Assembly (NCBI GenBank): GCA_028023455.1
Contig: JAQFVV010012398.1
Location: forward strand, 11,091,160 to 11,155,159
Reading direction: 5' to 3'
Origin: Epiperipatus broadwayi
Taxonomy: Eukaryota > Onychophora > Udeonychophora > Euonychophora > Peripatidae
DNA: 64,000 bases
The position numbers and the translations under genes are program-made. This document shows, in pieces, positions 33,840-45,714 of this stretch (positions are counted from its first letter, which is position 1; each line of letters opens with the position of its first letter). Below the pieces are notes generated by a model. That model ran no database searches and was not told the DNA's origin. It saw only the letters and a program-made list of their open reading frames with translations.

Positions 33840-34076
33840 AAAAGATTGAAGTGGAGTTGGGCTGGACATATTGCTAAAAGAGATAATAGATGGACAATTA
33901 AAATCTTAAACTGGATTCTGAGAGATTGTAAAAGACCCAGGAAGAGACCACATGTGAGATTGATGGATGAAATAAGAAAGTGTGCAGGGGTGATGTGGAG
34001 AAAAGAAGCTAAAGATCGGAGAAGATGGATTGAACTTGGAGAGATCTTCATCCTGCAGTGGATTGATATTGGTTGA
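33840..34076 (+). pseudogene. RTE C-terminal region (copy 3)
   Basis: KLKWSWAGHIAKRDNRWTIK, then RPRKRPHVRLMDEIRKC, ending LQWIDIG at the TGA before the TGATGATGATG tail. This is the RTE C-terminal WAGH block and basic tail, uninterrupted here. Confidence 0.75.
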
Positions 34077-34089
34077 TGATGATGATGCA

Positions 34090-34390
34090 TACAGTGCTTG
34101 TCTGATAGATGTATATCATTATTTTCAACTATTATTGATCTACTACAGGATGATCTCTCCAAGTTAAATTCACTTAGTCCAATCATTAGCTTTTTTCATC
34201 TATAATGCACCAGCAAAGTTCCTTATTTCATTCATCCATCTCACATGTGGTGTCTTTGTAGGACTTTTACAATCTCAGTATCCAATTTGAAATATCAGTT
34301 GTCCATCTATTATCATATCTTCTAAAAATAGGTCCAGCCTAGCTCCATTTCAATGATGTTAATGACATTTTTGTTCTCTGATCCAGATCT
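34090..34390 (-). mobile_element. RTE 3'-end fragment, copy 8, opposite strand
   Basis: The reverse complement aligns with the last ~300 bp of copy 2 (the GGACATATTG-type block, the basic tail, TGATAATGG-like end), with more divergence than copy 3. It begins just past copy 3's tail, so the two RTE 3' ends face each other. Confidence 0.7.
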
Positions 34391-35214
34391 TTCATTTATA
34401 ATTTATGCAGTAAAGTATTCCAGATATATCTATTATAATCAATGATTATCATACAAGAATGTTATTACATCCATATCCTGAAACTAATTATAAAATTCTA
34501 ACCTGTGTAGAATATAAAAGGCAGTTTTAGAGACAAAAACAAATTCTACATCATATTAAAAAATCATCCCAGATTTACTACTATTTTATCCAAATCCCAT
34601 ATTATATGATATGACAAAAAATATTTCTTCTTGTTATTTCAGAATAACAATTACAAACTTATTTAAAAATTACATTCATTAAGTGATAATATTATAAAAT
34701 TCCAAACATTTTAATTAATAAGAATATCAACATTTTTTTTTTAAAAAAAGGAAAATGAAGATATTCATATTTTTTAGAAAATGCTGTTTTCAATCAATTG
34801 CCTTCTTTTTTTTCTCTCTCTAAAAAAATTAAAGATGTTTTGCAAAATTAAAGAATTATCCCTTTCTAATAATTAAGGAAAAAGTAACTACAGAGGTATT
34901 TTTCAATAATTAGAGTATATATGACATGAATTTTCAATTAACTAAAAAAAATATTTTTCTTTTTGCAAAAAGAGTCAATTGATCCAGGTTTAATGCTGTA
35001 AACTCTGAGATGGTGTGTGACTGGATGGATAAGAATGTTCTAAAAAATAAGCTAGAGTAAAAATGAAGTCAATAAAGTCAAGAATCTTGCAAGTCAGATT
35101 TAGTATAGCTGTCGAGAACAGCAGCAATCTTGATTCAGGTCTTAAAAAGAAAACAGCAGTAGCAATTCTGATGTGAAGATATTTGAAAAGTTAAGCTAAT
35201 ATTCTGGAGTAAGA
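34391..35214. other. AT-rich non-coding stretch
   Basis: No gene or repeat was recognised. Confidence 0.5.
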
Positions 35215-36995
35215 CTAACTTTACTATTGTTAACGGTCAGGTTCGTATGTTCTGTTAACAAGATGCAGAGTCCAAGCAAAATACAGAAAGCTCAGCACCC
35301 CTGGATGGGAAGTACTTCCAAAGAGTACTAAGTCTTAAACTATTTGCCTGTGCTCCATAATCTCCACTTCATGAATAATGCTCCTGATGCTACTAATAGT
35401 ACAATTTCATTCTAGTCATGGGGGTCAAGGAGAAACAAGAGACTTTTAATAATAATAAGCCCACCCTAGGTTCGCTAACATAATATCAATACAGATCCAT
35501 AGTTGATGTACAGATAAGTAATGCTAAGACCTTTAAGAAATTCTAGAACTGCATGAGTAATGTGAGGTAATGTGGTATAGATCATACGAACAGATAACAA
35601 TAACAACAGATACAATTTAATACAAAATTTAATAAATGTTCAAATGAATATGTATATACAAAATGTAATACACACTATTTCACTATGGTAAAATATTTGA
35701 TTATTTGAGGCTCTATACTTTTATGGATAAATATAGGACAAAATCATAGATTAATATGCCTTATGGAAATGTCACCGAATCGGGTTAATAGATGCTAGTG
35801 TGTACAATGGAGATATTGAAGCATTATAACCATAGACATAATTATATGTATCTATAAGTAACTGATATTATTAATGCGGTTTATTAACCTAATCAATTGG
35901 TATATGAGAACTTAGAATCATAAGAATATTAATAGACTCGTTATTCATATTGATATACTTAAGAATAGAAAGGGATTAAGTAATATAATAGCTAAATGCA
36001 ATAGAGAAATATAAAATATAGACCTATATGCAAAAACATATAGGAGGGCAGTGGAGTGAAACCACAAGGCTTTGTCTAAGTATAATTTGAACCGGTGAAT
36101 TGCCATCTATCCAGAAAGGGTTTGTCACAATAAGTATCATGACTAGACTGAGCCCTAACCCCAGTAAACTCTGTGACTGTGTGATTGAACAACTATATCC
36201 CTAGATGAGACTTCCATATCCACTCTGATGTGGGAACTTAATGATTTGGGGATGGTCTTAGCTGTATGCACCCCATGGAGAAGATTGACTAAGCATAATA
36301 ATCATAAATTTAAATATCTGCATCAGCAACACACATATAAAGTATACTAAATAGTAATAATTAATGATAGTTTGCTCTTAAAGTTTAGCATGTTACGGTA
36401 TGGTTATACTTCATTTATTCTTAAGTCTTAATTTCAAAGAAGTCTACGTATTCACTGGCTTAAAGATTAAAGTGGATTATATAATTTAAAGGCATCCACA
36501 ATATAATTATAATAATAATAACTAAATGGGTGGGAATGGATAATGAAGGGACTTTTAGAAACTTAAATGTTTAATCATGCATGTTTAAAACATATCTATA
36601 GCTATAATTTAGTACATACACCGCATATTATACTTTAACTTAAATGAGCAAATAAATATGAAATAACATAAATAGATCATTATGGATGGATTAATTATTA
36701 TATAAACATAATAGGATTCACCGAATAAACAATAATATATAGATACTGAAAGATAACCTCCGAGCTAGCGAATAGAAAAGGGATTTGGCATGAAGTAGTT
36801 GCTATGTATATAATTAACCCATATAGGGATGTAGCGACATGTTCATTATAGGTAGAATGAGATTCACTCACTTGGTCAAAGGTTATCCAGGCATATTATT
36901 ATAACAAAATATCATAAAGAAAATGATTTAATAAAATTCAAGAGCATTTATCCTAGCACAAAAGTATAGTTTAAAGAATAAATTAGCCAAGTTAC
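35215..36995. repeat. Unclassified repeat, copy R2 (left part)
   Basis: The left end TAACGGTCAGG and following blocks align in order with R1, starting at ~947 (GAGTCCA, then CTGTGCTCCATAATC versus CTGTGCTTCTAAATC; later GAGCTAGCGAATAG versus GCGCTAGCTTGATAG). It is interrupted near 36,995 by RTE copy 4 and appears to resume at 38,510. No coding capacity was seen. Confidence 0.45.
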
Positions 36996-36999
36996 ATAG

Positions 37000-37330
37000 G
37001 TTGGTTGGTGAAAATCCAGTGTTTTCTGTAGACGAGTTGTAATTATCTTAGTAAAAATTTTGTATAAAACTGATAAAAGACTGATAGGTCTGTAATTTCT
37101 AATATCTTCTTTATCACCTTTTTAAAATGTTAATATTAATACTGCATTCTTCCAATCATCTGGTACATCTTTATCATTTAAACATTTGGTATATAACTTT
37201 GCTAAAAAAAATTATATTTCTTGACCTGCTTCTTTTAATATATCATTTACAATTCCATCATTACCTGGAGCCTTCCCTTTCTTCATAAATTTAATTGCAC
37301 ATCTCACTTCCTCATTCAAAATTCTGGGCA
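37000..37330 (-). mobile_element. RTE copy 4, inverted 5' segment
   Basis: The reverse complement matches copy 2 positions ~21,706-22,031 (GGAGCCTTCCCTTTCTTCAT is the complement of its GKAPG codons). The direct part begins at copy-2 position ~22,036. The two are thus consecutive pieces of one element with the 5' piece flipped, and only a few bases are lost at the breakpoint. Confidence 0.85.
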
Positions 37331-37374
37331 AGCTGGATTTAAGTGATTTTTGTACAGTAGATCATATCCAGGTA

Positions 37375-37815
37375 TTGAGAGAAATTATAGAAAGGACAAA
37401 TGAATATGAATTGCCATTATGTATTGGATTTGTAGATTATGAAAAGGCATTTGATTCTATAAACATTTCCTCAGTGATTAAAGCATTGGATCATCAAGGT
37501 GTAGATCCAGGATATTGTCATATTTTGAAGAATATGTATAAAAAAGGAACAGCAACAATTAGATTACATAATGATAGTAGGAAAATCAACATTCAAAAGG
37601 GTGTAAGACAGGGTGACTCCATATCTCCCAAACTTTTTACAGCAGTGCTGCAAGAAGTATTTTGTGGATTAAAATGGGAAGCTAAAGGAGTGAAAGTAAA
37701 GGGAGATTATTTAAGTCATTTAGATTTTGCAGATGATGTAGTTGTTTTTGCAAATAATGCTTTAAAGCTACAGGGAATATTGCAGGAGTTATCAGATGAA
37801 AGTAGGAAAGTATGA
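37375..37815 (+). pseudogene. RTE reverse transcriptase palm (copy 4)
   Basis: 146 codons with CIGFVDYEKAFDSI (motif A), GVRQGDSISPKLF (motif B) and HLDFADDVVVF (motif C) all intact. It ends at a TGA where copy 2 has Gly (KVGLKI). The fingers region is in the inverted segment upstream, so no functional RT is possible. Confidence 0.8.
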
Positions 37816-38071
37816 CTAAAGATAAATGTTAAAAAGATTAAAGTAATGTTTAATAGATTTTCTCAAAATATGAAAATAAAGATTGATTATGATGAGTTAG
37901 AAGAAGTTAACAGTTACAAATACCTTGGTCATATTATTAATATAGATGGATATATAATGGATGAAATTAAATTAATCATAGAATTAACCTTGGTTGGAGT
38001 GCTTTTGGTAGAAATAACTTGATACTAAAAGGAAATATGCCTATGTGTTTAAAAAGGAAGGTTTTTAATAA

Positions 38072-38500
38072 ATGTGTTTACCAGTTCTTACTTATGGATC
38101 TGAGACTTGGACACTTAATAGAAGAGCAATACAGAGACTTCAGACCACTCAAAAAAGTATGGAGAGATGTATGTTGGGAGTAACAAGAAGGGATCGAAAA
38201 CGCAATGTATGGATAAGAGAACAAACAGGTGTTACTGACCTCATTGAAAAAAATTAAAAGATTGAAGTGGAGTTGAGCTGGACATATTGTTAAAAGAGCT
38301 GATAACAGATGGATAATTGAAATTTGAAACTGGATTACAAGAGATTGTAAAAGACCCAGAAAAAGACCACATGTGAGATTGATGGATGAAATAAGAAAGT
38401 GTGCAGGAGTGATGTGGAGAAGAGAAGCTAAAGATAGGAAAAGATGGACTGAACTTGGAGAGACCTTCATCCTGCAGTGGATTGATAATGGTTGATGATG
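38072..38500 (+). pseudogene. RTE C-terminal region (copy 4)
   Basis: LPVLTYGSETWTLNRRAIQR, a cysteine-bearing MERCMLGVTRRDRKRN block, then VTDLIEK, a frameshift in the A-run at ~38,248, and the WAGH-type block (with a TGA at the Trp-Ala site, ~38,276) and basic tail. The antisense ORF here is a shadow. Confidence 0.75.
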
Positions 38501-38509
38501 ATGACATAG

Positions 38510-39110
38510 GTTAAGATTATATATATATAATTTAGACACAATTATAGGTTACATTTTAATTTAAACTATTTAGATAAAGTTGGTTACAAATTTAGCCATA
38601 GCTTAAATAAATTACAGAAAAACATTTAAGAGCTCTTGGAAGGGATTACCCTAAATTATCAATGAAGTGTTTTAGTGCACTTAATGGGTTTGATCACAGT
38701 TATGAAATGTTCATGGGATAGCTAGCTTTCATTTATAATAGCATCATTATGTTGACTTCAGCAGTGACAGCACTCTCTCTGGCATTGGCAACAGCATTTT
38801 GGTCTCTGGTGGCAATGGCAGGTCATGGGCATCTTCTTATAGTTAGAGGCATGCAGGTAGTATGGTGCTGCAGGATAACCATTCTCCAGGTAGGAAAGTA
38901 GCACCCTGCCTATCTCTGTCATTTTAGTTTCACCCTCATAGAGTCTGGTTTTACAAGCTCTTCACAATATTATTATTAGCTATCTTCTCCGCCAAATTCC
39001 CGCTCTATATATACTAGCCAAGTATGAAATTAATCTCCCATACTGGCTTACCTTGCGGTGAAATAATCCATAACATATTTTCTACTGCCACACCTGATGT
39101 GTTTATTATC
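38510..39110. repeat. Unclassified repeat, copy R2 (right part)
   Basis: Continues R2 after the RTE insertion. GGAAGGGATTACCCTAA here resembles GAGAGGGATTCTAGTAA at ~2,716. The richer block at 38,760-38,900 (CAGCAGTGACAG, GGCAATGGCAGG) resembles R1's 2,960-3,010 block. The right boundary is uncertain. Confidence 0.4.
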
Positions 39111-39350
39111 TATTTTAATATCTAATATTGCAAGTACATTTGCTCTTGTTATATTATTTCCAGAAATCCTGACTACAGTAATTCTTTTGTTACAATTTTT
39201 ATCAACTAAGATTTAAAAAAAATATATTATAAAGAGAATACTTCAAGATAACATCTGCAACTTGCCAAAACTGTTATCATTTTTACTGGCTAATTACTGA
39301 AGTCATTAATAATTGAATTTTTTTACTTCATTAAATTGTAAAAACTATAC

Positions 39351-39547
39351 ATATGTGCTGCATGCACAGATAATGAAGCTAATATATATATAATCAAAAG
39401 CAAATATAAAATACTATTTTAGCTAAGTGCTTTCGAGAGACATCTTGCTTTCATATATAATCGAAAGAAAATATAAAATACTATTTTATATTTGCTTTTG
39501 ATTATATATATTAGCTTCATTATCTGTGTGTCCAGCACATATATATA
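39351..39547. repeat. Palindromic hairpin repeat, PLE-end-like
   Basis: 39,351-39,420 and 39,471-39,547 are inverted repeats (AATGAAGCTAATATATATA; TAATCAAAAGCAAATATAAA). The loop, on the minus strand, reads GAAAGCAAGATGTCTCTCGA and then AAGCACTTAGC, loosely like a PLE hammerhead region. The right arm begins with an extra direct copy of the TAATCGAAAGAAAATATAAA phrase. Confidence 0.6.
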
Positions 39548-40228
39548 GTATTAAGCCATTAATGTACCCCTATGGGATTGCATTAGTGAAGTACTATTGT
39601 TCAGCCTCCCAAACCTCATTTATTTTGTAATAAACAAAATTTGTGGCACGATATTATAAATATTTAAAATAAGAACAAAATAATATTCTTAAATATGTTT
39701 TAAAGATAATAATGGAATATATATATGTAGTCCCGGCATACCTGACTCATGTGCTTATACATATACCCACATGTGAACATAATTTCAAATTATAAATTAA
39801 ATTAACCAATTTATCATTCCTGTTAGATTATTAACCCGCCTATCTATAATAACTATATATATATATATGATAAGTGCTTCACATGTGCATATATCTTAGA
39901 AAGATTAAAACACAGTATATACACATTACAATAGGCTAAGGTTTAAACTAAGGTATGAGGGTAGGTAAGGAATAAAAAAAGGTGAAACTAAGATTTGCTG
40001 AGTGAATCTTACCATTTCCCTATTAAATATTAGAAAATGATTTTTGAAATGAAATTCAAAGAAAAGCATGTGTTCAGGTTTAGCTAAAAGATGAGCATCG
40101 CCAACCTAATCAAATAACCTGTTTCACCAAAAAAAAAAATAGGAAAAAAATACTCCTAAGTTAAATTTTCTACATATGTGTTCATCTAAAATCGTAACTG
40201 TCTCAGCTTATGCTAGTGACATGGAAAT
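39548..40228. other. AT-rich non-coding stretch
   Basis: A short TA run near 39,856 and unrecognised sequence; no gene. Confidence 0.5.
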
Positions 40229-40245
40229 ATGTTAATCTAGAAATT

Positions 40246-40348
40246 TGTCAAGCATTGGTGGTCGAAAGATCAGCAACAGTTGCTTTCCAAGCAGTTGTCC
40301 TGGGTTAGTGGGTTCGCTTCCCGGATGATGCTATGACACGAAAAAAAA
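40246..40348 (+). mobile_element. tRNA-derived SINE, copy 3
   Basis: Plus strand: CAAGCATTGGTGGTCGAAAG, CAGTTGCTTTCCAAGCAGTT, a B box GGGTTCGCTTCCC, ending GCTATGACACG and an A-tail. Target-site duplications ATGTTAATCTAGAAATT (40,229) and ATGTTAATCTTGAAATT (40,349) are 17 bp with one mismatch. Confidence 0.9.
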
Positions 40349-40365
40349 ATGTTAATCTTGAAATT

Positions 40366-41694
40366 ATCATAATGCGGAAATTCAACTTGTGTAACCTACA
40401 ATGGAAATTACTACTATTTTAAACTGAAAATTAAAGCTATAAAAAAAGTTAATGGGAGAAATTTTAATATAAATAATAGATAAATTCACATTGTGTTTAC
40501 CTACCCTGGAATGTATTAGAATTGTAAACTGAATGCTTGAAGATTCACAAGAATGGCTAACATTAAAAGAAACTGAAAGTATAAAAGAATGTAACAATCA
40601 CATAAGGCAATTGATTGTAATGTGCACTTCTGCATTTACAAATAATTTGTTTTAATGTTAGTAATAATTGATAGCAATGAATAATTTTGATTTAAGTTGT
40701 TTTTGTTGAAATGTGTTTTTATTTATTTTCCTTTTTAAAATATTAATATGTATGGGGACCTTCCCATTTTCATAAGAAATGGGGAAGCTTTCAGTTAATC
40801 TTAAATTTTTATCTCTTATTGTGAAATGTTTCAAGATTTAATTATTAAAAAGAGGGGATAACTCAGTTAAAGGAAATGTTTAATTAATTAGTAAGAACCA
40901 ACAAGAAATAATCTCTGCTATTTGAATTTATATTTCTTATAAGAATTGTGCTAGATTATAAATTATATTTTTTTTTTAAAAAATATTAATTTTCAATAAA
41001 TATTTTTAAAAAAGTTAAGTCTCTGAAAATATTTTTTTTTGTCTTAACATCTTTCTTCATCCAGCTATCTATTTGACAAATAAGCAGTGTGACTTGATTT
41101 CATTATAACATGCTGCTTTTAGCTAATACCAGTAAAACTCTTTAAATTAAAGTGAATTTGGGCATATACCATTATATTTTCTCCTTTCCAGAATCACAGT
41201 CCCTCATGCCCTTATGATCCTGAGCTAACTCTAAAGCTGGGTTGGAAATATCTGAACCCATAGACCAAGTCCAGCACTTGAAAGTTCCAATCTGGCCCAC
41301 AGACATTTTTTGCAAACATATATCAAATGGGCCTGTACAAAACTTCTATTTAAATATGCATATATTGCAGTGCAAGTATTGAATTATGAGTTAAGTAAAA
41401 TATTTATTTTCTCAACTACATCCTTTTCTCTCTCAAACCTTTATAATAATTCTACTTCTTTCTAGCAGAGGTGCAATATTCTAACAAATTATCTATAATA
41501 TATGGTCTATCTCAATACAGATTTAATCAACAATGATGCTGAGAATATTTTGTTTGTTTTTATGGTGATTTGTGCAGGAGAACATATACCTTGCAAAAAT
41601 AAAATTATCATTTTACTTCATATTATTGTTAATATTTTACATTCATTTTTTTTATGAGAATAACTACAGGAGTAAGATAAGAAACATTAACATA
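40366..41694. other. Mostly non-coding stretch
   Basis: The patch at 41,200-41,330 (minus strand TGTGGGCCAGATTGGAACTT, GGACTTGGTCTATGGG) recalls the ends of non-autonomous hAT elements, but no boundaries could be set. Otherwise AT-rich with no gene. Confidence 0.4.
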
Positions 41695-41868
41695 GAAAGT
41701 TAGGTGCAAATTTAGTACGCGATCTCTGCCATTTTGAATTTCAAAAATAGCCAAAAACATCGTCTGACACATCTAAGTGATAAAAAAACTACGCACGAAA
41801 ACAGGAAAAATTTAGAACTTAAGTCACATGACTTGGAAAACCCCGCCAAAACGCAAACGAAAAATTAA

Positions 41869-42075
41869 CATTTTCTCATTTTAAATTATAAATCAAATAA
41901 TTTATATAGAGAGAAAGCAAGATTGCTATATTTAAATCTTAATCAATAAATGCTAGTTATCATTGCCTAAAAAAGTACATAATAATAAACATTTTCTCAT
42001 TTTAAATTATAAATCAAATAATTTATATATAGCAAAATTACTATATTTAAACCTTAATCAATAAATGCTACATTT
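41869..42075. repeat. Tandem duplication next to left TIR
   Basis: AACATTTTCTCATTTTAAAT through ATCAATAAATGCTA (41,869-41,952) recurs at 41,989-42,071 with small changes, period ~120 bp. The right TIR has only one copy of this segment. Confidence 0.8.
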
Positions 42076-42979
42076 TCTAATTTGACTTAATGGATTTCGA
42101 ATCCATTATTTTTATTACAGTACTCTTTGCTCTTTATTTCCTCACATGTACTAGTCGACCATTTGGTTTCCTGCTCTTTGTTTTATTTTACATTTGACAC
42201 CTTTGAACATCCAAAGGTATTTGACTGTAGCTATTTTCAAGATTGCTTTTGTGGATAAAGATGCACCGCACTTGTATTTATTCCCTCTCCCAATGTCTAC
42301 TTTTACATTCTTATTTAATGGTTTTCAGTTTTTATATATGTTTCTTTTAGCTGTAAAATGCTTAACTTAAATAATTTAGATTTTTGCTTTAGAAAGATGC
42401 CATAATATTATATATACACACACGCACCTATTACAAATGCGTGCGGATTTTAATATTACATTTTATACACCATAAGAGATAGTTTGGTTTTAAGTAAAAT
42501 GAAGCAAGTATATTTGCGTACAAATGATATTTACCACTTCAATATATAAAATCATACCTCAACAAAAATAATTTAAAAAATGTTTAGAAAAATACGCAAA
42601 CCACTCTATAATTATTTTGTATACAAATTCTGAGAATTAAAAAGTAACTTTCTTGATATGATGGGGAGAACCGAATAAGGCGTATTAAGCCTCTTACTAT
42701 GTGCGGATGTACATATAAATATTACCCCGGTCACTATTAAAGTTAGTTATATACAGCTTACTTGTACACAAACATATATACGCGTTAAAATATAAGAAGA
42801 TAAAACTCATTAAAGTCTTCATTTGCATTTCATCTATATCAGATCTACCCTTGATTATGTCACTATAATCTGTATATCTATTAACATTGAAATGAATTTT
42901 ACTACCAACAAAGGTAAACAAAAACATATTTTAAACAAATGTAAATATTTTATTTTAATTAATAATCGCTTTGTGTCTG

Positions 42980-43317
42980 TAATGAGTAATATATATTAGA
43001 TGTATATTTCACACAAATAAAATTATGAGTGCGAAAAGAAAACAAATAAATGAAATATGATAAATAAATAAATGGCTATTGGGTTTATTTATTCATTATC
43101 AAAGCTGTGTGCTAAATGGAGTGCTGTGTGCTAAATTTGCATTTCTTATAGCAACAGTTTTACTTCGCAATTCATTTAGCTACAGCTTTGATAATGAAGG
43201 TATCTCTTCAAAAATACTAGCCATTTATTTATTTATCTATCGTATTTCATTTATTTGTTTATTTTACGCACTCATAATTTTATTTGTGTGAAATATATAT
43301 ATCGCATATACATTACT
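42980..43317. repeat. Palindrome nested in the TIR transposon
   Basis: 42,980-43,119 and 43,170-43,317 are inverted repeats (TCACACAAATAAAATTATGA; ATAAATAAATAAATGGCTA; ATTATCAAAGCTGT), around a short core with two copies of GCTGTGTGCTAAAT. The ORF 43,079-43,291 merely reads across it. Confidence 0.75.
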
Positions 43318-43691
43318 TTAATTTCTATAAGGGGGAGGGGGTGCCTTAGATATCACATATCAGCCACATCAAAATGCTACCAAGTACTTTTTTAGGCAAT
43401 GATAACTAGCATTTATTGATTAAGATTTAAATATAGTAATCTTGTTCTCTCTATATATAAATTATTTGATTTATAATTTAAAATGAGAAAATGCTATTTT
43501 TTGTGTGTTTTGGCTTTTTTTTTTTTTTACCTGCGCGTTTTGGCGGGGTTTTCCAAGTCACGTGACCCAAGTTCTAATTTTTTCCTGTTTTCGCATAGTT
43601 TTTTATCACTTAGATGTGTCAGATGATGTTTTTGGCTATTTTTGAAATTCAAAATGGCAGAGATTGCATACTAAATTTGCACCGAAAGTTA

Positions 43692-44067
43692 TGCATTTGA
43701 AAAAGAATGGACCAATGCATATTATTTCTAAAATATATATATAATGTGCATGATATGCCTGGAAAGTATTTCACTTAATAAAAAACAAATTTAATACTTG
43801 TGAGTTTTCCTGTAAATGAAGATAGCAGTCCATATTTTTGATAAATATACAGTTTTGGAGGCCGACAAAAAATGTTTACAAAAAAAAAATTGCTGTTAGG
43901 AAATGTGCGCATGTACTAAGGTTTTAGCCTTATTTAAGTATTATTTACATTTTATATTTTTTATTATTGCTTTTATTTTTAAAAAAGAAATCATTGTGAA
44001 AAAATTAATTACAATATTTACATTTTTCTGTTTGTATATTAACTTATTAACAGAAAAATGAATATAT
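43692..44067. other. AT-rich non-coding stretch
   Basis: A short TA run (43,733-43,743) and poly-A; nothing recognised. Confidence 0.5.
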
Positions 44068-45265
44068 TGTACCTACCCAGATTTGAGCTGTATATTACAG
44101 TACATAAAAAAAGGAAATATATTGATCTTATTTAATTACATTTGACTTGATTTATGAATAATAGAGGTATTGAATGATAAAGATTAACTAGGTAACTATA
44201 GCAACCTAATATTTTTAAATAATATCATTATTTATTATTAATATTATTATCAAATCATAAATTGGTTGTAGTCAATTTTAAATGAAAAATAAGTGAATCA
44301 TAAAACAGATCACTTGAATAAAATTATTATTGTTTCAATTTTTACTATTATATTCACTATAGCAACTTATTTATTAGAAAATTAAATATTTCATATATGT
44401 TTCTTTATAATATATAAAGATATATGTTAAAAACATATTTTATTAGAATGTAGAGAAAATGTTATGTGAATTCTTTGTTTTTTATTAAAATTGTAAAACT
44501 TTTTTTTTTTATTATATCAAATGTTTTCTAAAAGTCTTCACTTTGCTGTAAAAAAAAATTGTACACCCAAGAATGTCCATTGAGTTCAAATGAAAAGTTA
44601 CCCTAGCAACATTGATGTCAGCAAACAAAGATTATAAATAGAACTGAACCACTTTAACTTAAGTCTTTCTATCTTGTGTTGTTGTCTAGAAGGGACACTT
44701 TTACATTCATCTTTAAAAATTGTTAATTTTATTTGAAAAGTGATTAATTGCAAAAATAATGGAAGAATAAAAATTTAAACTATCTGCCCATTCAGTTGAG
44801 GGTAGTTTGTTAATAAAATTCCAAGAGAAATGACAGGATGTATTATAAAAGAAAATATCATCAAAATTTATTTTTATTCCACATAAGCTACTTAATATTC
44901 CATTATTAAAATTTGAGATTTCATCTATATATTTCTGATGAATACAAACACTATGATGTATATATGGATATCATATTTTTTATGAAAATTTTTTACAAGA
45001 TTAATTGATTTATGTTATATTAAGGAATTGAAATTTCACCTTATTGACTTCAAAAAATGCTAGCATATTACTCATTTGGATCATAACTGAATTTTGTTCA
45101 CAGAAGAATGTTTCTTCATATATCATTCCAAATAAAAGTGTAATACCAGTGGTATATAATATTGCCTCATCTAACTAACTACTCTTTAGAAAATAAAGTA
45201 GACATATATTTGAATGAAAAGGATAAGTATTGGGATAAAAAAAATGGTAATTGAATTCAAGATCC

Positions 45266-45714
<449 letters not shown>

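Larger units (their letters stand above)
31858..34076 (+). mobile_element. RTE non-LTR retrotransposon, copy 3 (5'-truncated)
   Basis: It aligns with copy 2 from ~20,997 to the 3' end and finishes with GGTTGATGATGATGATG. Most of the endonuclease is absent. A 23-bp tandem duplication (TACGTGTTAATGCAAAACTA plus three bases) lies at ~31,968-32,013. It reads through the site of copy 2's stop at 21,816. Its tail abuts a second RTE fragment on the opposite strand. Confidence 0.9.
37331..38500 (+). mobile_element. RTE copy 4, direct 3' segment
   Basis: From CAAGCTGGATTT (copy-2 position ~22,036) to the 3' tail GGTTGATGATGATGAC. It encodes most of the RT palm and the C-terminal region in several frames. 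It lies inside repeat R2. Confidence 0.85.
41703..43683. mobile_element. Non-autonomous TIR DNA transposon, 8-bp TSD (hAT-like)
   Basis: Terminal inverted repeats of ~280 bp (41,703-~41,985 and ~43,385-43,683) begin GGTGCAAATTTAGTA. The element is flanked by a perfect 8-bp duplication GAAAGTTA (41,695-41,702 and 43,684-43,691). An 8-bp duplication fits hAT, P or Merlin-type transposition; hAT is commonest, but the ends do not decide. The ~2-kb interior lacks a transposase and holds a ~120-bp tandem duplication of TIR-proximal sequence and a nested palindrome. The TIRs carry GGCGGGG and a CACGTGAC E-box (right arm). Confidence 0.85.

Noticed and set aside
41177-41330. Open stretch after TTCTCCTTTCCAG, suggesting an exon
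   Set aside because: The frame hits a stop after ~23 codons and the sequence looks more like a decayed hAT-type end.
43079-43291. 70-codon hydrophobic ORF
   Set aside because: It reads through a palindrome, and its hydrophobicity comes from T-rich sequence.
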